A DNA stretch of 64,000 nt from Chromatiaceae bacterium (GTDB lineage: Bacteria > Pseudomonadota > Gammaproteobacteria > Chromatiales > Chromatiaceae): the NCBI GenBank assembly GCA_024235415.1, contig JACKML010000001.1, positions 372,001 to 436,000 of the forward strand, read 5' to 3'. The notes under the pieces are model-generated. The model did not search any database. It saw only the letters and a program-made list of their open reading frames with translations, and was not told the DNA's origin. This document shows positions 18,293 to 26,482 of this stretch, in pieces; position 1 is the first letter of the stretch; each line of letters starts with the position of its first letter. Both the position numbers and the translations under genes were made by a program.

Positions 18293-18685
18293 TCAGAGGT
18301 TGCCGGGGTTGCCGTCTTCGGCATGCAGTATCGTCGTGATGTGCTTGTCGTTCTTGATCAGGTGCCAGGTGTCGTCCGGCTGGTGATAGACGCTGAAGCA
18401 CAGCGGCTTGATCCTGCCTTTCCACAGAATGCACAGGCGCTCCTGGTCATCGACAAACCAGACGCCATCCTTGCGCTCACCATCTTCCCGCAGCACCTGC
18501 ACGACCACACCCTCGTCACTGAAGAAGTTGGAGCACAGACTCTGATCCTTCTCCTTGCGACACTCGATGGTCTTGTTGCTGACCAGCTCGATGACGGCAT
18601 CCCGATCCAGCGAATCGGAATCGTCGAATGCAAAGACAGCCGACGACAGCAACATGGCACTTGCACAAAGACCCGGTAAACGCAT
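18293..18685 (-). CDS. Hypothetical secreted protein, partner of the methionine-zipper gene
   Basis: A 130-residue protein with a signal peptide (MRLPGLCASAMLLSSAVFAF) and four cysteines in the mature part (ECRKEKDQSLC, LCILW, PLCF) that could form two disulfides. The remainder is mixed strand-like and hydrophilic. The ATG at 18685 is chosen because a G-rich ribosome-binding site (GGGGGGAT) is correctly spaced; an ATG at 18691 is in frame. It is followed after 18 bp by the methionine-zipper gene, suggesting a two-gene envelope unit. No known domain was recognised. Confidence 0.65.
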   Translation of the reverse strand: MRLPGLCASAMLLSSAVFAFDDSDSLDRDAVIELVSNKTIECRKEKDQSLCSNFFSDEGVVVQVLREDGERKDGVWFVDDQERLCILWKGRIKPLCFSVYHQPDDTWHLIKNDKHITTILHAEDGNPGNL

Positions 18686-18766
18686 ATCCATCCCCCCGCT
18701 TGTTTATTGTCCGCCTAGGTTAAGCGAAAAGGGGCGGCAATGAAAAAGCAGCCGGACAGCGCCCCC

Positions 18767-19642
18767 TCAGAACAGCCCCGCCGCATAGTCGTCGTAGGCC
18801 TGGCGTATTTCCGCCTTGGTGTTCATGACGAACGGCCCGCCTCGGGCGACCGGCTCATTCAGTGGTCGCCCTGCAATCAGCAGGCAGCGCGCCCCAAGGT
18901 CGCCACTGCGCAACTCCACCGAGTTGCCGTGTGACAGCACGGCAAGATCGTCGCGTTGCAGCATGACAACCCCGCCATCCGCATCCTCGGCCTCGACCTG
19001 GCCTTCGATGACATAGCAGAAGCCGTTGTGTGCACTCGGCAGGCGTTCGGAAAAGACCTGTCCCGGCGGCAATTCGACATCGAGATACAGCGGCTCGGTG
19101 AGCGGTTGCACCACCGGGCCGCGCGTCCCGGTCTGCGTGACACCGGCGATCACCTTCACCCGGATCCCGCCAGCACGTACTTCCACTGGTATCGCATCCA
19201 CCGGGTGTTCCTGGTAGGCCGGCGCGTCCATCTTGTGCTGCGCCGGCAGATTCACCCACAGCTGAAAGCCCTCGAGCAGACCCGCCTGCTGCTGTGGCAT
19301 CTCTGAGTGAACGATTCCCCTGCCTGCGGTCATCCATTGAATACCGCCAGGTTCGATCACTCCCTGGTGACCGGCGCTGTCCTCGTGGCGCATACGCCCG
19401 GCCAGCAGGTAGGTCACCGTCTCGAATCCACGATGCGGATGCTGCGGGAATCCGGCGATGTAGTCGCCCGGGCGGTCGGAGCGAAATGCATCCAGCAGCA
19501 GGAACGGGTCGAGCATCGGCAGGGCCGGCTGACCGATCACCCGCGTGAGTTCGACACCGGCACCATCGGTGGCCGGCATACCGCGGACCACGCGTGAGAC
19601 GCGGCGGATATCGGGATCGCTGTTGTTGGCAGACTGTTGCAT
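18767..19642 (-). CDS. Pirin-family protein
   Basis: This 291-residue double-cupin protein shows the pirin metal site pattern FPQHPHRGFETVTYLLAG, followed by the GGIQWMTAGRGIVHSEMP segment. Some bacterial pirins act as quercetinase-like dioxygenases or regulate enzymes; others have unknown roles. The ATG at 19642 is preceded by GAGGAGG at good spacing, so the longer upstream reading is rejected. It lies 10 bp after the azoreductase gene, and the pair is probably one operon, divergent from a LysR-type regulator. Confidence 0.9.
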   Translation of the reverse strand: MQQSANNSDPDIRRVSRVVRGMPATDGAGVELTRVIGQPALPMLDPFLLLDAFRSDRPGDYIAGFPQHPHRGFETVTYLLAGRMRHEDSAGHQGVIEPGGIQWMTAGRGIVHSEMPQQQAGLLEGFQLWVNLPAQHKMDAPAYQEHPVDAIPVEVRAGGIRVKVIAGVTQTGTRGPVVQPLTEPLYLDVELPPGQVFSERLPSAHNGFCYVIEGQVEAEDADGGVVMLQRDDLAVLSHGNSVELRSGDLGARCLLIAGRPLNEPVARGGPFVMNTKAEIRQAYDDYAAGLF

Positions 19643-19652
19643 GACATCCTCC

Positions 19653-20279
19653 TCAGGCGGCCTGGCCGGCAAGGTCCGGCAGCCATCTGTCCAGTTGACC
19701 GAGTGCCGCCTTGCGCGCGCCACCGGCATCCACCGCAACCCTTTCCGCACCGACCAGACGCACATCTTCGATGCCGATGAAGTGCAGCACCTGGCGCAGG
19801 TAGGTACTGGCGAAATCAGCCGCACTGCCAAACGGCACACCGCCGGAAGCCATCACCAGGTAGACCGGCCGGTCGCGCAGCAGGCCCTGAGGTCCCTTGT
19901 CCGTGTACCGGAAGGTGACACCGGCGCGACATACATGGTCGATCCAGGCCTTGAGCACCGACGGTACCGAAAAATTGTAGACCGGCACCGTGAGCACGAT
20001 CGCATCGGCCCGTTGCAGCGCCGTGATTGCATCGTCGGATGCGGCCAGACGGGCGAGCTGCCGCTGGTCGCGCTGCCCGGCGGGGGTGAAGTTGGCGCCG
20101 ATCCAATCGGCATCGATGTGCGGCATTCCGTGTGCGAGGTCTATGTTGACCACATTGGCCGTCGGCTGCTGCGCGACCAGACGGCGGACCACCTCATCCC
20201 CGATCTCCCGGGTCACTGAATCATCCAGAGATGCGCTGCTGTCGATTCGCAAGATGTTGTTCATTACCTGTTGGTTCAT
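19653..20279 (-). CDS. azoR: FMN-dependent NADH-azoreductase (quinone reductase)
   Basis: This 208-residue flavodoxin-fold protein has the AzoR pattern: ILRIDSSAS near the N-terminus, VPVYNFSVPSVLKAWIDH in the FMN site, and YLVMASGGVP. It reduces quinones and azo compounds by two-electron transfer from NADH and is often induced by electrophiles. The start at 20279 follows an AGGAG site; a second Met six codons in is possible. It leads the azoR-pirin operon, with a LysR-family gene divergent 124 bp away that is the likely regulator. Confidence 0.9.
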   Translation of the reverse strand: MNQQVMNNILRIDSSASLDDSVTREIGDEVVRRLVAQQPTANVVNIDLAHGMPHIDADWIGANFTPAGQRDQRQLARLAASDDAITALQRADAIVLTVPVYNFSVPSVLKAWIDHVCRAGVTFRYTDKGPQGLLRDRPVYLVMASGGVPFGSAADFASTYLRQVLHFIGIEDVRLVGAERVAVDAGGARKAALGQLDRWLPDLAGQAA

Positions 20280-20403
20280 TTGCTGACTCCTGCCTGACTG
20301 AGGGGGTGGCCGCTTTGGCTACCCGGTGACTGGAGCATTACTGTTACCCTGATGAAGATAAATATGTGAATATCGGCAACTCTGTTCCATTTTTTCGAAC
20401 AAT
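20280..20403. promoter_or_regulatory. Divergent azoR/LysR promoter region
   Basis: This 124-bp spacer holds the promoters of both the azoreductase-pirin operon and the LysR gene. An AT-rich stretch around 20350-20375 contains an imperfect dyad (ATAAATATGTGAATAT). LysR proteins usually bind T-N11-A dyads in such spacers, but no single site stands out enough to assign. Confidence 0.4.
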
Positions 20404-21327
20404 ATGGATAAGTTTGCCAATATCGAGGCCTTCGTCAGCGTGGTCGAAAGCGGCAGCTTCAGCCGTGCAGCCGAGCGCCTGGGGATCGCGAAATCCCTGG
20501 TCAGCCGCCGCGTCAGCCTGCTCGAGACACAACTCGGGGTGCAGTTACTGCAGCGCACCACGCGCAACCAGTCACTGACGTCACCCGGGCGCCTGTTCTA
20601 TCCACGTGCGGCGCGCCTGCTCGCGGAACTCGACGAGGCCGAGCAGTCAGTCGTCGATGCCTCGGCGGCGTTACGCGGCAGCCTGAAACTGGCGGCACCA
20701 CTGTCGTTCGGCCTGCATCACCTCAGCGATGCGCTCACTGAGTTCATGGGCGACCACCCGGGCATCGAACTCGACCTGGATCTGAACGACCGCGAGATCA
20801 ACCTGGTGGAGGAAGGTTTCGACATGGCGGTACGCATCGGCGCATTGCGCGATTCGACGCTGCTGGCGCGACGCCTCGGAACCGCGCGTTTCGTGACCTG
20901 CGCCAGCCCCGGGTACCTGGCAAGCCACGGCGTGCCACAGCGGCCGGATGACCTGGCCGGCCATGTGGGGCTGCACTACGCCAACGTGCCACTGAACCAG
21001 GCCTGGCGGTTTTCGGCTGCGGGGCACGAGCCGGTGACGGCGATTCCCGGTATCCGGCTGCGTGCCAACAACGGTGATGCACTGGCGACCGCGGCGCTTT
21101 CGGGCCTCGGGATCGTCAACTCGCCGACATTCATCGTCAGCGAAAAAATCGCGAGTGGCGAACTGGTGCCAGTGCTCAATGAATACCGACGTGAATCCGT
21201 CGGCATCTACGCAGTCTACCCGCCGGGGCGGATGCTGCCGCGGCGCGTCCTCGCCCTGGCGGATCATCTCGCCAGCCGATTCGGCGATCTGCCTGCCTGG
21301 GACCGCGCGATCGGCATCACCGATTGA
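20404..21327 (+). CDS. LysR-family transcriptional regulator
   Basis: This 307-residue protein begins with the LysR winged helix-turn-helix (IEAFVSVVESGSFSRAAERLGIAKSLVSRRV, with LLQRTTR). A periplasmic-binding-like effector domain follows, with ARRLGTARFVTCASPGYLA typical of the large CrgA/DsdC-like group. Divergence from azoR and pirin suggests it senses quinones or electrophiles and controls that operon, as in similar layouts elsewhere. The effector is inference. It ends about 50 bp before a convergent histidine kinase gene. Confidence 0.92.
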   Translation: MDKFANIEAFVSVVESGSFSRAAERLGIAKSLVSRRVSLLETQLGVQLLQRTTRNQSLTSPGRLFYPRAARLLAELDEAEQSVVDASAALRGSLKLAAPLSFGLHHLSDALTEFMGDHPGIELDLDLNDREINLVEEGFDMAVRIGALRDSTLLARRLGTARFVTCASPGYLASHGVPQRPDDLAGHVGLHYANVPLNQAWRFSAAGHEPVTAIPGIRLRANNGDALATAALSGLGIVNSPTFIVSEKIASGELVPVLNEYRRESVGIYAVYPPGRMLPRRVLALADHLASRFGDLPAWDRAIGITD

Positions 21328-21380
21328 GCAACGGCACCATCCCACCGGAACGATCCCCGGTGTGGAATCAGGGTCGTCGG

Positions 21381-23435
21381 TTACGCAGGTCTCGGGCGCG
21401 GCAACACGACATGGAACGTACTGCCCTCACCGGGCGCGCTTTCGGCGCTGATCTGGCCGCCGAGCCCTTCCACGATCTTGCGGCAGAACGACAGGCCAAG
21501 ACCCATGCCCGGGTACGTCTCACGCGAATGCAATCGGCAGAATGCCTCGAACACCGCTTCGAGCTTGTCCGCCGGGATCCCGATGCCGTTATCAGACACC
21601 AGCACACTGACCCGTTCGTCATCCACCGCATCCGAGGCCGCATCGGGCGGGGCAAGGGCCACACGTATCAGCGGTCGGCGTTGCGGGTCACGAAACTTCA
21701 GCGCGTTCTCGAGCAGGTTCCAGAAGACCTGGCGCAACTGCTTGGCATTGCCCGTCACCACCCCGAGCCCCTCATCCACGCTCACCTGAGCGCCGGATTC
21801 AGCAATCATTGCGGCAAGTCCCTTTTTGACATCCACCAGGATGTTGTCGAGATCGACAGTCTGAGCGACCGGCTGACCTTCGGTGCGTGTGTAATCGGCG
21901 ATGCCTCTGGCCAGCTCGCTCATGTCGCGTGCCTCGGCAGTGAGCGTCTTCAGCTGTGCCTTCTCGTGCCGGCTCAGCACGTTCATGCGCTCGGACGCCA
22001 GCAGTTCACCCAGCGACGCGATTCGCTGCAATGGCATCTGCAGGTTCTTCGCCGCGATCTGGCCGATCTCGTCGAGCTCCTGGCGCGTGCGTTTGATCGC
22101 CATAGACTGCGCGACGATCTGCCGCTGGGCATCGTTGTACGCGGTCATATCGTGCAGGATGCCGACAAAGATACGCTGCTCGCCCTCGATGGACTCTCCC
22201 AGGGTCAACAGCACCGGAAACACAGTGCCGTCCTTGCGCCGCCCCATCACCTCGCGCCCCTTGCCAAGGATCTTGCTTTCGCCGGTGTTCAGGTAGTTTC
22301 TCAGATAGCCGTCATGTGCGGCACGGTGCGGTTCAGGCATCAGTACCCGCACGTTACTGCCCAGCAGTTCGCTCGACGTGTAGCCGAACAACCGCGTCAC
22401 GGCGTTGTTGACATGCAGCACTGTGCCTTTCTCGTCGATGGTCACCATCCCGTCCACCATCGATTGCAGGATCGCCCGCTGCCGACTGACACTCGACTGC
22501 AGGCTGCGCATGAACAGGGAGCTGTTGCGCTGCTCGGCACGGCGTATGACGAACAGCAATGCCGCACTGATAAGCAACAGCGCCAGCACCAGCGCCGCGA
22601 CATTGAGATGGACGGCGCTCACCGCAGCCGACAGGGCCGCCGTATCCGGCAGCACCAGCAGCTTCCAATGCGTACCGGGCAGGTCGGCCATGAAGTGACC
22701 CGGCACCAGGGCATCGGATGAAAGACGGAAATGCTCCTTGAGCACATCACGCGCACCGGCAGCTGTCACCTCGATCAGGCCGGGGTCGTCTCGATTGACC
22801 AGCAGGATGCGCATACCCGAGACCTCCTCGGCAGCCGCGATCAGCTCGGCGATGCGGCTTGGCGACATGCTGACGAAGAACAGCCCTGCCTCGCCATCGG
22901 AAAGGTTCCAGCGGGTAATGAGATCGAAATGATAGGCACCGGGTACCGGGTGGATCGGCGGGATCTCAACCCCGGCCCGGCCGAATTCGATGGACTGCGC
23001 ATAGGTATTCATGGCCGACTGGCACACCGGTCCGACCAGGCCGTCGAAATCCTCGAACAGCGGCTCGCCATCGGCATTGGTCACCGTGAACGCAAAGGCG
23101 CCGCGGAACAGACGCTTCAAGCTGGCCTGCAGCGAATCGATCGCTGCCCAGTCGTCAGTTGAGCCGACGATCCGGCGGATCTCGGCTTCTTTCTCGTCGA
23201 CAAACGCGCGCAGACGCTCGTGCTCGCGATCGATGAATCCGGCGATCTCGTGTGCCGTCGCGCGTCCACTGGTCCGGGCATTGGCAGCCGCCGACTGTTT
23301 GAGCGTCTCCGCAACCTGATTGCCGTAGTACACGACGGCGATACAGGCGGCAGCGATCAGCAGCAGCGGCACCCAGAGATTCGAACTCAGCAACGGCCGG
23401 CTTTTTTCCTGCAAGGCCCCATCTGCCAAACTCAT
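21381..23435 (-). CDS. PAS sensor histidine kinase-like protein lacking the phosphoacceptor His
   Basis: This 684-residue protein has a membrane helix near residue 20-40, an extracytoplasmic sensor of roughly 240 residues and a second helix near 290-310. Then come a PAS domain (about 325-440), a dimerisation helix and a complete ATPase domain (NLLENALKFR, DNGIGIP, GMGLGLSFC). The PAS resembles FixL: His374 in HDGYL aligns with the FixL haem ligand, and an Arg 20 residues later (GKGREV) with the FixL oxygen-sensing Arg220. The dimerisation helix reads AAKNLQMPLQR, where SHDLQEPLR is usual, so the phosphoacceptor position is Lys463. The start at 23435 overlaps a small upstream ORF (ATGA). No response regulator gene is adjacent. 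Confidence 0.85.
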   Translation of the reverse strand: MSLADGALQEKSRPLLSSNLWVPLLLIAAACIAVVYYGNQVAETLKQSAAANARTSGRATAHEIAGFIDREHERLRAFVDEKEAEIRRIVGSTDDWAAIDSLQASLKRLFRGAFAFTVTNADGEPLFEDFDGLVGPVCQSAMNTYAQSIEFGRAGVEIPPIHPVPGAYHFDLITRWNLSDGEAGLFFVSMSPSRIAELIAAAEEVSGMRILLVNRDDPGLIEVTAAGARDVLKEHFRLSSDALVPGHFMADLPGTHWKLLVLPDTAALSAAVSAVHLNVAALVLALLLISAALLFVIRRAEQRNSSLFMRSLQSSVSRQRAILQSMVDGMVTIDEKGTVLHVNNAVTRLFGYTSSELLGSNVRVLMPEPHRAAHDGYLRNYLNTGESKILGKGREVMGRRKDGTVFPVLLTLGESIEGEQRIFVGILHDMTAYNDAQRQIVAQSMAIKRTRQELDEIGQIAAKNLQMPLQRIASLGELLASERMNVLSRHEKAQLKTLTAEARDMSELARGIADYTRTEGQPVAQTVDLDNILVDVKKGLAAMIAESGAQVSVDEGLGVVTGNAKQLRQVFWNLLENALKFRDPQRRPLIRVALAPPDAASDAVDDERVSVLVSDNGIGIPADKLEAVFEAFCRLHSRETYPGMGLGLSFCRKIVEGLGGQISAESAPGEGSTFHVVLPRPRPA

Positions 23436-23542
23436 CGTCGGGCCCCGCTGGCCCTTTCGGCATGCGCGCGCAACTGCCGCACCAGACTCGGGAATTGTTT
23501 GGGCCGCTGCTGTTTGCCTAAACCGATCGATACCACTTCCAT
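23432..23542 (-). CDS. Possible small ORF coupled to the PAS kinase gene
   Basis: A 36-residue basic ORF starts at an ATG behind GGGAGG and ends with a stop overlapping the kinase start codon (ATGA). It may be a short leader gene for translational coupling, or the end of a longer frame extending upstream to 23746. The sequence (KQQRPKQFPSLVRQLRAHAERA) has no recognised domain. The overlap is the main argument for translation. Confidence 0.3.
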   Translation of the reverse strand: MEVVSIGLGKQQRPKQFPSLVRQLRAHAERASGARR

Positions 23543-23669
23543 GCCCTCCCGAGCCGTCACCACTCCGCGGCAAACGCGCAGGCCGCCGTTCCCATCTCCA
23601 CGAACAGGCCGACGACACGTTGTAGTTACCGCGTCATCCGCCATCGCTGGCGGCAAATCCGGAAAATCC

Positions 23670-23687
23670 AAAAGACCGGGACGGTCT
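23670..23687 (-). terminator. Weak intrinsic terminator after the VIT gene
   Basis: On the minus strand, a 6-bp stem (AGACCG/CGGTCT) with a 3-nt loop is followed by TTTT. It lies about 120 bp past the stop of the VIT-family gene. The rest of the 23543-23804 gap shows nothing recognisable. Confidence 0.4.
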
Positions 23688-23804
23688 GGCCACATTTCGG
23701 CGCTGTCTGTTGTCGTTTTATGCGCCCGCTCAGCGCGTCCCGTCACGCGAGTTTACCCAAGAGTCCTGCGTTTTAACAAAGAAACGGCGCTGTGGGCCGA
23801 GCAC

Positions 23805-24497
23805 TCAGGCGACCGTACCGAACAATGAGCCGACCCCGGCCGTCGCCGCCATCGCCAGTGCCCCCCAAAGGGTTACACGGGAGACACCTACCCACACCCT
23901 GGCACCGCCGGCACGCGCCGCCAGACCGCCGAGCAGCGCCAGCGATGGCAACGAGCCTGCCACGACGATGGACGCCAACACATCGCGCGGGCTCAGTGCC
24001 GCCAATAACAGCGGCAGTGCAGCGCCCACGGCGAAGGTCGCCGCCGATGCGAGTGCCGCCTGGATCGGGCGGGCGCTGTGGATGGTGGTCAGACCCAGCT
24101 CGTCGCGCGCATGGGCCGCGAGGGCATCGTGCGCCATCAATTGGTCAGCGACCTGCTGCGCCAGTACCGGCTCCAGCCCTCGCCCCACATAGATGTCCGC
24201 CAGTTCCCTGCGTTCGAACTCGTAGTTCTCCGCCAGTTCGCGGCGTTCGCGATGCAGATCCGCGTTTTCGGTATCGGCCTGCGAACTGACCGACACATAC
24301 TCGCCGGCAGCCATCGACATGGCCCCCGCCACCAAGCCCGCAACGCCTGCCACCAGGATGTCCGAATGCACTGCGTTCGCCGACGCGACACCGACCAGCA
24401 GGCTGGCAGTGGACACTATGCCATCATTCGCCCCGAGTACCGCGGCACGCAGCCAACCAATGCGCTCCGCGTAATGCTTTTCCTTGTGTCGACGCAT
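23805..24497 (-). CDS. VIT1/CCC1-family iron or manganese transporter
   Basis: This 230-residue membrane protein begins HYAERIGWLRAAVLGANDGIVSTASLLVGVA, the VIT/CCC1 signature, and continues with AGLVAGAMSMAAGEYVSVSSQ and a charged cytoplasmic loop rich in Glu (the metal-binding domain of the family). Members move ferrous iron or manganese out of the cytosol. The start follows GGAGGAG. It is the last gene of a minus-strand run with an EamA transporter, a second VIT-like protein and a DUF211 protein. Confidence 0.92.
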   Translation of the reverse strand: MRRHKEKHYAERIGWLRAAVLGANDGIVSTASLLVGVASANAVHSDILVAGVAGLVAGAMSMAAGEYVSVSSQADTENADLHRERRELAENYEFERRELADIYVGRGLEPVLAQQVADQLMAHDALAAHARDELGLTTIHSARPIQAALASAATFAVGAALPLLLAALSPRDVLASIVVAGSLPSLALLGGLAARAGGARVWVGVSRVTLWGALAMAATAGVGSLFGTVA

Positions 24498-24563
24498 CTG
24501 TCTCCTCCACTTCCGCTACTTCGTTACTGCAAATCACGCATCATCGTCTCCGTGGACCCATGA

Positions 24564-25418
24564 CTACCTCCCCGCGCCCACGGGCCGCCGGTTGACGATA
24601 ACCAGGGCAATCCCGCCGAGGATCGCCAGCGAGGCCAGCACGAGTCGAACGCCCGGCGCCTCGGCGAGAAACATGACCCCGCCGAGTGCTGCGATCACTG
24701 GCACACTGAGTTGCACGGTCGCCGCACTGACCGGGCGCAGGCCGGGCAATGCCCTGTACCAGACGGCGTAACCGACGCCGGAGGCCAGTGCGCCCGAAAC
24801 GATCGCGTACCAGACCCCCTTCGAATCCAGGGAGAACACCGGCAGTGCAAACAGACTCAACGCCAGCGCCATCGGCACCGACCTGACGAAATTTCCGGCA
24901 GTCACGGCGGTGGCATCACCCCCACCTCGGCCACGCAGCGAATACACACCCCAGGCGATCCCGGCACCGAGCATCAACAGCGAGCCGGACAATGGCGGTG
25001 CCGACAGGCCCGGCGATAACAGACCGACCAGGCCAAGCAGCGCCAGCAGCAGCCCCATCCATTGGCGCCGGCTCATCCGCTCACCAGACCACAGACCGTA
25101 CCCGATCATCGTCGCCTGCACTGCACCGAACAGCAGCAGTGCGCCGGTCGCGGCCGACAGGCTGACATAGGCGAAAGAAAACGCCGCTGCGTAGGCGAAC
25201 AACGCGAATGCCGAGGGCCAACTGCCTGCGACGAGACGCATACCACCGCGCAGGTACACGATCAGCCAAAGGGTCATTGCACCCGACAGCAGACGCAACG
25301 CAGTGAAACTCGCCGCATCGATCGATGTCTCCTTCAGTGCCAGGCGACACAGCAGTGAATTGCCGGCAAACGCGAGCATTGCCAGGGTCGTGAGCACAGC
25401 CGTCGTGGTGCGCGTCAC
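24564..25418 (-). CDS. DMT-superfamily EamA transporter
   Basis: A 284-residue protein with about ten membrane helices in two EamA repeats (AFAGNSLLCRLALKETSIDAASFTALR in the first and ALASGVGYAVWYRALPGLRPVSAA in the second). EamA proteins export amino acids and other metabolites; the substrate here is unknown. The GTG start at 25418 is one base after the stop of the VIT-like gene (TGATGTG), implying translational coupling within the operon. Confidence 0.9.
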   Translation of the reverse strand: MTRTTTAVLTTLAMLAFAGNSLLCRLALKETSIDAASFTALRLLSGAMTLWLIVYLRGGMRLVAGSWPSAFALFAYAAAFSFAYVSLSAATGALLLFGAVQATMIGYGLWSGERMSRRQWMGLLLALLGLVGLLSPGLSAPPLSGSLLMLGAGIAWGVYSLRGRGGGDATAVTAGNFVRSVPMALALSLFALPVFSLDSKGVWYAIVSGALASGVGYAVWYRALPGLRPVSAATVQLSVPVIAALGGVMFLAEAPGVRLVLASLAILGGIALVIVNRRPVGAGR

Positions 25419-25419
25419 A

Positions 25420-26004
25420 TCAGTTACTCGCGATAAACGTGATCAGGGCTGCAGTGAGCAGCGCCACCAGCAGCGTCTGCAGGCCGCTGCGCCACCATGA
25501 CACGCCGGAAATCCGCCCAAGAAAAACACCGAGGAAAAAAATCAGCACCAACGCCACCAGCACCGCCATTTTGAGCGGCGCGACCGGCAATTGAACCCCG
25601 GCGTGCGCCAGCCACAGCGGCATCATGATCAGCATCGATATGACGAGCGGCGCCAAGCCGTTGACCAGCGCAATCATCATCGGCACCCAGCGTGCTGCAT
25701 CGCCGTGAAACGACTCACCCAGGTCCACCGCCATCGCATCCTGTAACTGCTCCAGCGCGCGGAGACGTTCCGCCGACTCGCTGACGTAGGCGCTGCTGAC
25801 ACCACTGACCGCCAGTGCAATGGCAGCGCCGAGACAGGCACTGATGATGATGGCGACCGGCGGGGGGTCGCTGACCATGAAGCCGATGATCAGGCCGAGC
25901 ATCGTCAGCGCGCCGTCAAACCCGTTGACCACGAAATAACGCCGCGCGATACCGTGAGTGCTGGTGATGCGCAGCAACAGATGCGCCTTGTCGACGAGCC
26001 TCAT
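25420..26004 (-). CDS. VIT/CCC1-like membrane protein (TIGR00267-like)
   Basis: This 194-residue protein shares the N-terminal pattern RRYFVVNGFDGALTMLGLIIGFMVS with VIT/CCC1 proteins but lacks the long acidic loop of the complete transporter encoded downstream at 23805. It has five or so membrane helices. The layout with a DUF211 gene immediately upstream is known mostly from archaea (TIGR00267/DUF211 neighbours). Metal transport is likely from homology; the ion is unknown. Confidence 0.8.
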   Translation of the reverse strand: MRLVDKAHLLLRITSTHGIARRYFVVNGFDGALTMLGLIIGFMVSDPPPVAIIISACLGAAIALAVSGVSSAYVSESAERLRALEQLQDAMAVDLGESFHGDAARWVPMMIALVNGLAPLVISMLIMMPLWLAHAGVQLPVAPLKMAVLVALVLIFFLGVFLGRISGVSWWRSGLQTLLVALLTAALITFIASN

Positions 26005-26010
26005 GCCCGT

Positions 26011-26280
26011 TCAGTCCGCGTCATCGCCGCTGTGCACCTCCACCTCGTCGATGCTGTGCAGCGAGCCACCCATACGCTTGATCGCCGACTCGAGCGCGTC
26101 GAATTCCAGCGCATCGCCTGTGATCACGATACGCAGGGTCTCAGTGTGCTCGTCGACCTCACAAACGGTCACCTGAACGTGATAACCAGGACCTGTCCCG
26201 GCCAGCGTCTGCGAAAACTCCAGCGCATTGGGCTGATGCGGTTTGAGCACATCCAGAACCAGCCTTTTCACCGCGACCAT
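26011..26280 (-). CDS. DUF211 domain protein
   Basis: This 89-residue protein matches DUF211 along its length: RLVLDVLKPHQPNALEF, then VQVTVCEVDEHTETLRIVITGD and the C-terminal GGSLHSIDEVEV. DUF211 proteins are small ferredoxin-like-fold proteins first described in archaea, where crystal structures show oligomers; the role is not settled. It starts behind AAGGGG and ends 6 bp before the VIT-like gene, so it probably regulates or supplies that transporter. A TATAAT element at 26361-26366 on the minus strand is a candidate promoter. Confidence 0.85.
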   Translation of the reverse strand: MVAVKRLVLDVLKPHQPNALEFSQTLAGTGPGYHVQVTVCEVDEHTETLRIVITGDALEFDALESAIKRMGGSLHSIDEVEVHSGDDAD

Positions 26281-26360
26281 AGTTGATTCCCCTTCGCTGA
26301 CCCGATCGCCTACATTCGGTGGATTGACAAGATCGCCACGGCGACGGGACTCCTGTCTCG

Positions 26361-26366
26361 ATTATA
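26361..26366 (-). promoter_or_regulatory. Candidate -10 box for the DUF211-VIT operon
   Basis: A perfect TATAAT on the minus strand lies 81 bp upstream of the DUF211 start. No convincing -35 hexamer is found at 16-18 bp spacing, so activation by a regulator or a weak promoter is implied. Confidence 0.4.
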
Positions 26367-26422
26367 GGTGAAGCAACCGCGGGCCGGCCCGCGCCGGCTT
26401 TTCGCACACCCGACAGAAACGC

Positions 26423-26457
26423 AAAGGCCCCGTCACCCACATGAGGCGACGGGGCCC
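26423..26457 (-). terminator. Intrinsic terminator after purA
   Basis: A 9-bp perfect GC stem (GGCCCCGTC/GACGGGGCC), extended by two more pairs after a mismatch, is followed on the minus strand by TTT. It lies 26 bp past the purA stop and also separates purA from the DUF211 operon. Confidence 0.8.
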
Positions 26458-26482
26458 GGGGAACCGGCGAGGCGGATCCGCT

